Shown here in pieces: positions 1-6,685 of a DNA stretch of 16,926 nt (the first letter of the stretch is position 1; each line of letters begins with the position of its first letter). The DNA comes from SZUA-230 sp964581095. Lineage in GTDB: Bacteria > Bacteroidota > Bacteroidia > Cytophagales > Cyclobacteriaceae. The position numbers and the translations under genes were made by a program. The stretch covers positions 1 through 16,926 of the forward strand of contig CAZONK010000049.1 in assembly GCA_964581095.1 (NCBI GenBank), read 5' to 3'. The notes under the pieces were generated by a model. The model was not told the DNA's origin. It saw only the letters and a list, made by a program, of their open reading frames with translations, and ran no database searches.

Positions 1-581
1 TCATACTCAATACTTGTGGGGTTAATAATAATGCCGTTTCCCAACTGTACAGGTTTGTTTTTAACAGGCCCAATTAAATCACCATGTTTTCCTTTACCCA
101 ACTTCATGGGTTCAGTCCAGGTTAAGCCGCCGTCTACGGAGGTGGTTAGCATTCCCCACCATTCTGATGGGCTCGGTCCAACTTTGTAGAACAGCATTAA
201 AGGTCCTTGTTTTGGTTGGAATAGAACCGGGTTCCAGCATGGATAGCGTAAATTATCATTTTGAATGCCATTCACAACCTCAACAGGATACGTCCATTTT
301 TGGTTGATGTTTCGTGAAACCCAAATCCCAACGTCATCATTTTTCTCGTGTTTTCCTCCAAACCATGCGGCAATAAATCCATCATTAATTTCCTCAATTG
401 TTGATGCATGGCATTCCGGTGTTGGCTTATTGTCCAACGAATAAATCAATTCGCTTTGCAAAAAGGCACCTTCACCAACTTTTGCAAGTTCCGGAAGAAC
501 AACGGGATCTGATACATCCTGGGCTATTGTAAGTCCGCTTATAAACAGTAAAAAAGTTGAGAATTTTAAAACCGTTCGCAT
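1..581 (-). CDS. Secreted sialidase-like (BNR_2) beta-propeller protein, 3' end missing
   Basis: Partial gene: the reading frame starts at the ATG at 579-581 and runs off the left edge, giving 193 complete codons. Residues 1-20 form a signal peptide (basic start MRTV, hydrophobic stretch, then SGLTIA-Q), so the product is exported. One clear Asp-box, SVDGGLTW at residues 148-155, plus the blocks HASTIEE (58-64), AAWFGG (71-76), YPCWNPVLF (113-121) and GPVKNKPVQL (171-180) are typical of the abundant exo-alpha-sialidase-annotated BNR_2 family. The canonical sialidase F/Y-RIP motif is absent in the visible part; YPCWNP stands elsewhere in the N-terminal region. True sialidase activity is therefore not established, and it may be another glycosidase or lyase with a propeller fold. 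It lies downstream of the transporter and aldolase genes on the same strand, after a 295-base spacer, so it may belong to the same catabolic locus but have its own promoter. Confidence 0.82.
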   Translation of the reverse strand, partial: MRTVLKFSTFLLFISGLTIAQDVSDPVVLPELAKVGEGAFLQSELIYSLDNKPTPECHASTIEEINDGFIAAWFGGKHEKNDDVGIWVSRNINQKWTYPVEVVNGIQNDNLRYPCWNPVLFQPKQGPLMLFYKVGPSPSEWWGMLTTSVDGGLTWTEPMKLGKGKHGDLIGPVKNKPVQLGNGIIINPTSIEY

Positions 582-765
582 ATAATGTGATTTTTGATTA
601 ATCAGTTTAAAAATACATTTTTCATTTCCTATGACCATTTTTTATTTCGATTTGTAATCACATTTGTAAAAAATAAATTATTTATTCAAAGCTGTATAAT
701 GATTTATCCAATTGACGAAACACAAAATCGACCCCTTATATCGTCCGATATTGGGTTTTGTCACC

Positions 766-867
766 ATTTTTGACGGCTGCGCCTCAAAAATGTCGCCAAA
801 ACCTTTCCTTATTTACTATTGACCGTGGGCTGATGCCCACGGCTATCAGATTTCGCCCCCCTGGGGC
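766..867. repeat. Cluster of three short palindromes (REP-like)
   Basis: Three hairpin-forming palindromes lie in about 100 bases between the symporter stop and the sialidase-like start. The first is ATTTTTGA / TCAAAAAT (766-773 / 784-791) with an inner GGC-TGC-GCC. The second is CCGTGGGC-TGAT-GCCCACGG (823-842), a perfect 8-bp stem. The third is GCCCC-CCT-GGGGC (855-867). None is followed by a U-tract in the direction of the flanking minus-strand genes, so they look more like REP-type intergenic repeats than a standard terminator. The GCCCC/GGGGC element also occurs twice in the array at 12454-12647, which argues for a dispersed family. The rest of the 582-876 interval is AT-rich, and I could not place a convincing promoter in it. 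Confidence 0.5.
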
Positions 868-876
868 TTTTCTAAA

Positions 877-2364
877 TTATAGTTTGGGCAATACTGGTTT
901 GCTTGTAGCAACTATCCCAACTACTAACCCTACCAGAAAAATTGCCGTAGTACCAAACACAATGGTCAGATAGGTGTGGAACTGGTTTCCAATAGCATCC
1001 GGGCCTAAAAACAAGTCTGAAAGGCTTAACCAGAGAATAACCAGTAAACCAGCAACTACTCCAATAATGGCGCCCATCACATTTTTTTGTTTTGAAAATA
1101 CAGCAAGCAGGAACAACCCCAGCATTCCGCCACTAAAAACTGATGCAAGTTTCCACCAGACATCCAAAGCACTTTTTACATTGATCATGGCAATACCTAT
1201 AGAAATCCCCATTACACTGATAATCAAGGAAGCCGTATAAAGTACCCTCATTTTCTGTTTGTCAGAACCTACCTTTTTTGTGTATTTCTGATAATAATCG
1301 GTAAGAATAACTGTGGCCGCACTGTTGTAACTTGTTGAAATAGTGCTCATTCCCGCAGCAAAAATCGATGAGATTAACAAACCCGTAATCCCGGGTGGTA
1401 ACTGACTGACAATAAACCAGGGAAATACCCGATCACTTTTGGTAATGTCCTGCAATTCAGCAGGTAATTCAGCTCCTCCCGATTGGTAAAAGGCAAACAA
1501 TGCTGTACCAATAAAAAGAAAGATCATGGACACCGGTATATACAACATCCCTCCCCAAAAAGCCGATCTTTTTGCTTCTTTTTCAGTCCGCGATATCATG
1601 TAACGTTGTACATAATTCTGGTCAATACCGTAATTCTGAAGGTTAATAAAAATGCCGTAAATCAACACGACCCAAAAGGTTGACTGTGATAAATCCAATC
1701 CAAAACTTCCCAAACTGAATTTATGATTTTCAATGGCGATGTTGAATACCTGACCCGGTCCTTCGGGCATACCAAACAAGATAAAAAAGACACAAACCAC
1801 CGCTCCGGTTATTAAAATGATCCCCTGAATGGCATCGTTCCAAACAACGGCCTGGATACCTCCCAGTACTGAGTAAATCATCACTAAAATTCCGGTAACT
1901 AAAATTATGGTTGCGATGTCCCATCCAAAAATAGCGTTCAGCGTGAGTGCCATTAAATATAAAATAGTTCCGATGCGCATTAACTGTGTTAAGAGGTACA
2001 TGGTTGAAGCATAAATTCTTGCCCACGCACCAAACCGTTGTTCAAGGTAAGTGTATGCTGAGGGACTGTTTACCCTTCGGTACAACGGAACGAAAACATT
2101 AATAGCAACCAAAGCTGCAATCGGCAACGAAAGACTAAACGCGAATGAGTTCCAATTTTCCTGAAAAGCAATACCAGGAAGTGCCAGATAACTAATGCTA
2201 CTTACAAACGTGGCAAAAATCGACATGGTTACCACCCAGCCCGGGATATTACTATTGCCAAGAGTGAACGCAGCTGATGATTTATTCCTCCTGTAAAAAA
2301 ATCCCCCAACAATGGTAACACCTACCATGTAAACAAAAAAAACAGCTAAATCAAGTATGTGCAT
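877..2364 (-). CDS. Sodium:solute symporter (SSS family)
   Basis: A 495-residue polytopic inner-membrane protein with about 13 hydrophobic segments, the usual size for the SSS family of Na+-coupled transporters. Family blocks are visible: TYLEQRFG (105-112), the GGI-AVVWNDAIQG block (168-181), DQNYVQRYM (248-256) followed by a charged loop, and the serine/threonine-rich helix MSTISTSYNSAATV (339-352), which corresponds to the region of the conserved Na+ site. The family takes up sugars, sialic acids, carboxylates or amino acids by sodium symport; sequence alone does not fix the substrate. It starts 41 bases downstream of the aldolase-family gene on the same strand, so it is probably co-transcribed with it and imports the compound that the two upstream enzymes process. 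The start at 2364 is the first Met before the first membrane helix. Confidence 0.9.
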   Translation of the reverse strand: MHILDLAVFFVYMVGVTIVGGFFYRRNKSSAAFTLGNSNIPGWVVTMSIFATFVSSISYLALPGIAFQENWNSFAFSLSLPIAALVAINVFVPLYRRVNSPSAYTYLEQRFGAWARIYASTMYLLTQLMRIGTILYLMALTLNAIFGWDIATIILVTGILVMIYSVLGGIQAVVWNDAIQGIILITGAVVCVFFILFGMPEGPGQVFNIAIENHKFSLGSFGLDLSQSTFWVVLIYGIFINLQNYGIDQNYVQRYMISRTEKEAKRSAFWGGMLYIPVSMIFLFIGTALFAFYQSGGAELPAELQDITKSDRVFPWFIVSQLPPGITGLLISSIFAAGMSTISTSYNSAATVILTDYYQKYTKKVGSDKQKMRVLYTASLIISVMGISIGIAMINVKSALDVWWKLASVFSGGMLGLFLLAVFSKQKNVMGAIIGVVAGLLVILWLSLSDLFLGPDAIGNQFHTYLTIVFGTTAIFLVGLVVGIVATSKPVLPKL

Positions 2365-2405
2365 TTTATCACATCAGGGTTTTTGATTTGGAAAAAACAG
2401 GAAAA

Positions 2406-3347
2406 TCAAAACCGATAAACTTCTAATTCCATTTCAGATGCCAATGTTTCAAAACTTCTGAACAATGTGTCGAAATTAAGAGAATCCCGTACTGTAAATT
2501 TTCCGGTGTGAACCCGTGTATTTGTGTTGATTTTCATCCCCCGTTTTTTCAAACAATACTTTGCTGACATCGGATAAAATTCATGAATCATTGAGTCATT
2601 AGCTATTAGAAAGGCATTCAATTTATTCAAATTATGATTTTCGGGATCATGGTTTTTGGATAGAAAATGAAGTATTTCAGGATAAAAATTGGAAGCAATG
2701 GAGGCCAGGCCTTTTGCACCCGACAGTATTGAACTCAAACCTGTTGGAATGTTCGCATTGTAGATTTGAAGAGACGTTCCTCGCACTGCTTCTAGCTTTC
2801 GTTTTATTTGGGTGAGGTCGCAACTGGTATCTTTCAGGAATGCAAACCTGCCTGATTCTCCAAGCCACTTCGACATTTCAACTGACATAAGACGTTTATA
2901 AGGTTCAGGACATTCGTAAACCCCTAAGGTCATTGTGCCTGTTTCTGTAAGGATTTTGTCAATATTCTTTTTCAATACTTCATCAGGTTCCGCCTGTGTT
3001 GCAAGCTGACTTGTATTTAAAATAACTGCATGAACTCCCGTGTCATATAGTTTTTTGATGAATTCAATATTTCTTTTCAGATCATATCCAAAAGTCCCGG
3101 TTGCAACTACTTTCTGTCTTCCATCCACCTGTTCCACCACCGTTCTGGTAACTTGAATTCTCTCTGCATCAGTCAACTGAAACATTTCACTTGAAAGACA
3201 ATTCGCAAACAACCCTGTGGAACCTGTTGTAATATAAAATTCAACAAGTTGCCTTAATGCTTCGAAATCAATCTTATTATTTTTTTGAAACGGAGTAAGC
3301 ATCACCGGGTACACTTCGAAATTTTTGTGCACTTTACTACCCATCAT
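2406..3347 (-). CDS. Dihydrodipicolinate synthase / N-acetylneuraminate lyase family protein
   Basis: A 313-residue class I aldolase-type TIM barrel. The Schiff-base lysine is K172 in FLKDTSCD (170-177), and the conserved barrel tyrosine is Y144 in GVYECPEPYKR. The usual GTTGE substrate-binding loop is replaced by FANCLSSE (47-54), which sets this clade apart from true DapA and NanA. Family members cleave or dehydrate 2-keto-3-deoxy acids or condense pyruvate with an aldehyde; the exact reaction here is unknown. The first Met (3345-3347) overlaps the end of the upstream XylX-like gene by 11 bases, and a second Met follows immediately, so translation is likely coupled. The XylX-like partner and the SSS transporter suggest a sugar-acid catabolic step rather than lysine biosynthesis. 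NanA-like sialate lyase is possible, but no ManNAc kinase or epimerase gene is seen. Confidence 0.85.
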   Translation of the reverse strand: MMGSKVHKNFEVYPVMLTPFQKNNKIDFEALRQLVEFYITTGSTGLFANCLSSEMFQLTDAERIQVTRTVVEQVDGRQKVVATGTFGYDLKRNIEFIKKLYDTGVHAVILNTSQLATQAEPDEVLKKNIDKILTETGTMTLGVYECPEPYKRLMSVEMSKWLGESGRFAFLKDTSCDLTQIKRKLEAVRGTSLQIYNANIPTGLSSILSGAKGLASIASNFYPEILHFLSKNHDPENHNLNKLNAFLIANDSMIHEFYPMSAKYCLKKRGMKINTNTRVHTGKFTVRDSLNFDTLFRSFETLASEMELEVYRF

Positions 3348-4545
3348 TCCGTTTAATTAAAAAATTGATCAACTCATTGATTCCGTATTCCCATCGGGGT
3401 ATGGCATCACATGTATTTACCCAATTAATCAATCTCCCTAATTTAGGTGAACTGATGTCCACCCTGTCCCCTGGTTTATGGGTAAATCCATCCCCTGGTT
3501 TATCACGATCCTGGGTTGGGGCAAACATTGTTCCGCAGAAAAGCATGAATCCATCAGGATATTGATGGTTTTCACCAATTACCTGTGAAACAAGAGCTTC
3601 GGGTTCCCTGCTAATTTTACTCATTTTAGATTCTGCAACCAATTCGAATCCATCAGCACCATATATTTCCAGCCTAATATCTTCATTTTTCACGTCTTCA
3701 AGGCTAAATGTTTCATCAAATAACCGGATCATTGGCCCAATGGAGCATGACCCGTTCTGGTCTTTTGCCTCTCCCAAAAGCAAGGCGCTCCTCCCCTCAT
3801 AGTCTCTCAGGTTGACGTCATTTCCCAGGGTGGCCCCCTGAATTTCACCCGTATTGGATACAGCTAGTACGACTTCAGGTTCGGGGTTATTCCAGGAAGA
3901 ATCTTTTAATATACCTATTTGTGATCCTCCTGTTACCGCTGAAAGAGGTTGGCTTTTTGTAAACACTTCAGCATCCTTTCCTATTCCCACTTCAAGGTAC
4001 TGCGACCAGATACCCTGTTTTTGTAATTGTTCTTTTAGTATAAGCGCCTCTGAAGAACCCGGCTTTACAGACTTGAGGTCAGAGCCAATCTTCATAGATA
4101 TGCCCGAACGTATTTCATTCGCTTTTGCAGGGTTACCCCCGGCCTTTTCTTCAATTACGCGTTCCAGTAAACTTTGAATAAATGTAACTCCACAAGCCTT
4201 TATCGACTGGATGTCATTTGGCGCGAGTAAATAAGGTTGTGACAGGTCTTTTTGAATCCTGTAGGAATTTTTAATTAAAGTCAAAAATTCATTCAGTCTT
4301 TTTAAATTTTTTAAGTTCCGAAGCTCCTGAACCGCATTAACACGATTGAGTAGCTGACTTGTTGTTTGAAAATGATTTGAAATGTCATAGACAACACCTT
4401 TGTCAACCCATATTACATGAGGCCCCTCGATTCCCTTATACGCCATGTCTGGAGGAACCCAACATTTGCCAATCCATGTACCTTCAGCTCCGTTTTCAGG
4501 AAGTATATTGTCAAAATCTACTCCATCCAGCCTGGCCATTTTCAT
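3337..4545 (-). CDS. Fumarylacetoacetate hydrolase family protein, XylX-like (2-keto-3-deoxy sugar acid dehydratase type)
   Basis: A 402-residue member of the FAH superfamily, with the long architecture of the XylX-like branch: an N-terminal domain (about 1-190) and a C-terminal FAH catalytic domain. Metal-ligand positions are visible as E222 and E224 in NNPEPEVVL and D243 in GNDVNLRD. Other branch blocks are EGRSALLLGEAKD (250-262), SCSIGP (266-271), QYPDGFMLFCGTMFAP and GFTHKPGD near the C-terminus. From recall, XylX and relatives dehydrate 2-keto-3-deoxy-pentonates in oxidative pentose pathways, with Mg2+ or Mn2+ in the active site. That substrate is an inference here; hydrolysis of a diketo acid is the alternative. 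It is the first gene of the left operon and overlaps the aldolase-family gene by 11 bases. Its upstream region stops at a scaffold gap after 74 bases. An internal Met two codons on (4539) is an alternative start. Confidence 0.85.
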   Translation of the reverse strand: MKMARLDGVDFDNILPENGAEGTWIGKCWVPPDMAYKGIEGPHVIWVDKGVVYDISNHFQTTSQLLNRVNAVQELRNLKNLKRLNEFLTLIKNSYRIQKDLSQPYLLAPNDIQSIKACGVTFIQSLLERVIEEKAGGNPAKANEIRSGISMKIGSDLKSVKPGSSEALILKEQLQKQGIWSQYLEVGIGKDAEVFTKSQPLSAVTGGSQIGILKDSSWNNPEPEVVLAVSNTGEIQGATLGNDVNLRDYEGRSALLLGEAKDQNGSCSIGPMIRLFDETFSLEDVKNEDIRLEIYGADGFELVAESKMSKISREPEALVSQVIGENHQYPDGFMLFCGTMFAPTQDRDKPGDGFTHKPGDRVDISSPKLGRLINWVNTCDAIPRWEYGINELINFLIKRNDG

Positions 4546-4619
4546 AGTTTATAGATATGTTGGTGTGTTAATTACTAAATTCATTCACTATTTTCGCCCC
4601 CTTTTCCCTTTTTACTGCG

Positions 4620-4719
4620 NNNNNNNNNNNNNNNNNNNNNNNNNNNNNNNNNNNNNNNNNNNNNNNNNNNNNNNNNNNNNNNNNNNNNNNNNNNNNNNNN
4701 NNNNNNNNNNNNNNNNNNN
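4620..4719. other. Assembly gap of 100 N
   Basis: Exactly 100 undetermined bases, the conventional filler for a gap of unknown size between contigs. The promoter of the XylX-like gene, and any gene between it and panB, could be hidden here. Linkage of the left block to panB is therefore only scaffold-level. Confidence 0.97.
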
Positions 4720-4821
4720 GTTAAAATTTTCAACCGTAGCGATGCTATGCTTTCAATTTTTGCCTTGTATAAATAAAAAATTGATGCAAAAATTCAGTAA
4801 ACCAATTTAGCAATTACCACA

Positions 4822-5637
4822 CTAGTACTGCTCCTCGCTATTGGGGAATTCTCCGGACTTCACATCGGTGATATAATTCGATACTGCATCAGTTACAACT
4901 GTATCCAAATCGGCATACCGGCGAAGAAATCTAGGGGCGAACTCTTTGGTGATACCCAGCATATCCTGCATTACAAGTACCTGGCCGTCAACCCCTCCTC
5001 CTGCGCCTATTCCAATAATAGGTATTTTAATGCTTTCAGACACTTCAGTGGCAAGGGCTGCCGGGATCTTTTCCAGTACTATTCCAAAACAACCCGTTTC
5101 CTCCAGGATTTTCGCATCTGAGATTAGTTTTTTTGCCTCCTCTTTTTCTTTAGCCCGTACCGTATAGGTTCCAAATTTATAAATTGATTGAGGGGTTAGT
5201 CCCAGATGGCCCATCACAGGAACACCGGCCGAAAGAATTCGTTCAACCGATTCCCTTATTTCATTACCACCTTCCACTTTTACCGCGTGACCACCCGATT
5301 CTTTCATTATACGAATAGCCGAACGCAGCGCTTCAGAAGAATTTCCCTGGTAATATCCAAAGGGAATATCCACCACAACAAATGCACGCTTTACCCCACG
5401 AACAACCGATGATGCATGGTAGATCATATTATCAAGGGTGATAGGAAGTGTAGTTTCGTGCCCGGCCATAACATTCGAAGCCGAATCCCCTACAAGAATT
5501 ACGTCGATGCCCGCGTTATCAAGCAACCGTGCCATCGAGTAATCATAAGCGGTAAGCATTGATATTTTCTCTCCGCGCTGTTTCATCGCCAGCAGTTGGT
5601 GAGTAGTTACACGCTTAATATCTTTTTGAACTGACAT
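4822..5637 (-). CDS. panB: 3-methyl-2-oxobutanoate hydroxymethyltransferase (ketopantoate hydroxymethyltransferase)
   Basis: A 271-residue cytosolic TIM-barrel enzyme that transfers a hydroxymethyl group from 5,10-methylene-tetrahydrofolate to 2-oxoisovalerate, giving ketopantoate, the first committed step of pantothenate and coenzyme A synthesis. Length matches the family (about 264 in E. coli). Visible hallmarks are MLTAYDYSMARL (27-38), LVGDSASNVMAGHETT (48-63) with Mg2+ ligand D51, second ligand D90 in VVVDIPFG, K120 in HAVKVEGG, H144 in PVMGHLGLTPQS, catalytic E189 in GIVLEKIP, and IGIGAGGGVDGQVLV (208-222). No expected residue is missing. It is the last gene of a tight minus-strand run and starts 20 bases after the phosphoribosyltransferase stop; panC and panD are not in the window. 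Confidence 0.96.
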   Translation of the reverse strand: MSVQKDIKRVTTHQLLAMKQRGEKISMLTAYDYSMARLLDNAGIDVILVGDSASNVMAGHETTLPITLDNMIYHASSVVRGVKRAFVVVDIPFGYYQGNSSEALRSAIRIMKESGGHAVKVEGGNEIRESVERILSAGVPVMGHLGLTPQSIYKFGTYTVRAKEKEEAKKLISDAKILEETGCFGIVLEKIPAALATEVSESIKIPIIGIGAGGGVDGQVLVMQDMLGITKEFAPRFLRRYADLDTVVTDAVSNYITDVKSGEFPNSEEQY

Positions 5638-5657
5638 TTCTAAAAAATTAATTCGAA

Positions 5658-6167
5658 CTAGTACAAATAAACAGACTTTTCGCCCTTCTCAAGATTAACG
5701 TGGATATGTTCATCGAGTGTTGTAGATAGCTCATATCCGGTATATGTTGGAGATACCGGAAACTGCAGATGATCGCGGTTGACCAGAACAGCAACTTCAA
5801 TTTTCTTTACCCGGATATTAAGAAACGGCCGCATACCATAGGTAAAAGTCCTGCCAGTATTTTGAACATCATCTACCAAAAGCAAAACATGGTTTTTAAC
5901 ATCCTCAATGCGACCATCAATAGTGAGTTCTCCCCTTGTAGGCGCAGTTTTGTCAAGATGAATTTTCAAAAGTGAAGTTTCAAACGGAGAGATGGAATCC
6001 AATTCAGCTTTCAGCATTCCTGCAAGCCGGTAACCACCTCCAACGATTCCTGCAATAAATAATTTCTTCTCCTTGAAATTATTTTCATAAATTTCGTACG
6101 CGATTCGCTTGATTTTTTGGTTCACCTGAACCTCATCCAGCACCATTGTTCCTTTGTTTTTGCTCAT
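5658..6167 (-). CDS. PyrR-like phosphoribosyltransferase family protein
   Basis: A 169-residue type I phosphoribosyltransferase. The 13-residue PRPP-binding motif is clear at 93-105 (HVLLLVDDVQNTG, then RT), and the loop IVGGGYRLAG (41-50) fits the pyrophosphate-binding region. The C-terminal part, AVLVNRDHLQFPVSPTYTGYE, aligns by eye with the PyrR end (VLVDRGHRELPI-ADYIG), so the nearest well-known relative is PyrR, the uracil phosphoribosyltransferase/attenuation protein. The PyrR RNA-binding role cannot be inferred: no pyrimidine genes or attenuator are present and the protein is slightly short. A simple salvage enzyme is equally possible. It lies 13 bases after the Lrp-type regulator gene and 20 before panB on the same strand, so co-transcription is likely. 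Confidence 0.85.
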   Translation of the reverse strand: MSKNKGTMVLDEVQVNQKIKRIAYEIYENNFKEKKLFIAGIVGGGYRLAGMLKAELDSISPFETSLLKIHLDKTAPTRGELTIDGRIEDVKNHVLLLVDDVQNTGRTFTYGMRPFLNIRVKKIEVAVLVNRDHLQFPVSPTYTGYELSTTLDEHIHVNLEKGEKSVYLY

Positions 6168-6180
6168 TAAAATAAATTGA

Positions 6181-6657
6181 TTAAATCAATATCGGCATTA
6201 CCTTACTATCCTTAAAGGTTGATAGGATCACCATTGACTGCAAATTATCTACTACGGAAATTTCTGTAACTTTTTCAAGCATTAATTTTTGATAAGAAGC
6301 AATGTCGCGTGATATTATTCGTAAAATAAAATCTCCTGAACCCGTAATATGATGACATTCAATAATCTCTTCAATGTCTCTGATATTTTCTGTAAATACC
6401 CTGATATTTTCTTTGTTGTGTCCTTTTAAACTTACAAGCACAAATGTGCTAACTCCTAATCCAATCTTTGATTTATCTAATTCCGCATGATAGTTTTTTA
6501 TATACCCAAGAGTCTCAAGTTTCTTTACTCTTTCGAGGGTTGGCGCCGGTGACAAACCTATCTCATTACTTAACCTGGAATTTGTTATTCTTCCATCTCC
6601 CTGAAGAATCTTAAGAATCTTTCTGTCGAGGTCGTCAATTCTATCTTTATCGGGCAT
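6181..6657 (-). CDS. Lrp/AsnC family transcriptional regulator
   Basis: A 158-residue protein with the standard Lrp/AsnC two-domain layout. The N-terminal helix-turn-helix covers about residues 5-60: DDLDRKILKILQGDGR, then the recognition-helix region SNEIGLSPAPTLERVKKLE, then a Y-I-K-N wing. The C-terminal RAM (effector-binding/oligomerisation) domain runs from about 70 to 150 and contains HHITGSGDFILRI, the glycine-containing loop that binds amino acids in this family. Such proteins act as DNA-binding octamers or dimers that sense amino acids. It sits between the TPR gene (28-base gap) and the phosphoribosyltransferase gene (13-base gap) in one run with panB. An effector linked to branched-chain amino acids would fit, because PanB uses the valine precursor 2-oxoisovalerate, but that is inference. 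Confidence 0.93.
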   Translation of the reverse strand: MPDKDRIDDLDRKILKILQGDGRITNSRLSNEIGLSPAPTLERVKKLETLGYIKNYHAELDKSKIGLGVSTFVLVSLKGHNKENIRVFTENIRDIEEIIECHHITGSGDFILRIISRDIASYQKLMLEKVTEISVVDNLQSMVILSTFKDSKVMPILI

Positions 6658-6685
6658 GATTAAATTTTAAGCTAATATAATCAAA

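Noticed and set aside
823..867. Rho-independent terminator for the symporter gene
   Set aside because: The GC-rich stems are strong, but no U-tract follows on the minus-strand transcript; REP-like repeats explain them better.
974..2026. Several 60-100 residue open frames inside the symporter gene on both strands
   Set aside because: They are overlapped in full by a long frame with clear family motifs, and their translations show no domain-like character.
2406..3347. Calling this gene dapA (dihydrodipicolinate synthase) or nanA (sialate lyase)
   Set aside because: The GTTGE loop is replaced and the neighbours are a XylX-like enzyme and an SSS transporter; no lysine or ManNAc pathway genes are near. 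Only the family can be supported.
4754..4783. A/T-rich hairpin CAATTTTT / AAAAATTG after panB as a terminator
   Set aside because: The 8-bp stem is made almost only of A-T pairs with a 14-base loop, so it is too weak to assert as a terminator.
5658..6167. Naming the gene pyrR and inferring RNA attenuation control
   Set aside because: Similarity to PyrR is by eye only; there is no adjacent pyrimidine operon or binding-loop RNA, and other phosphoribosyltransferases share the PRPP motif.
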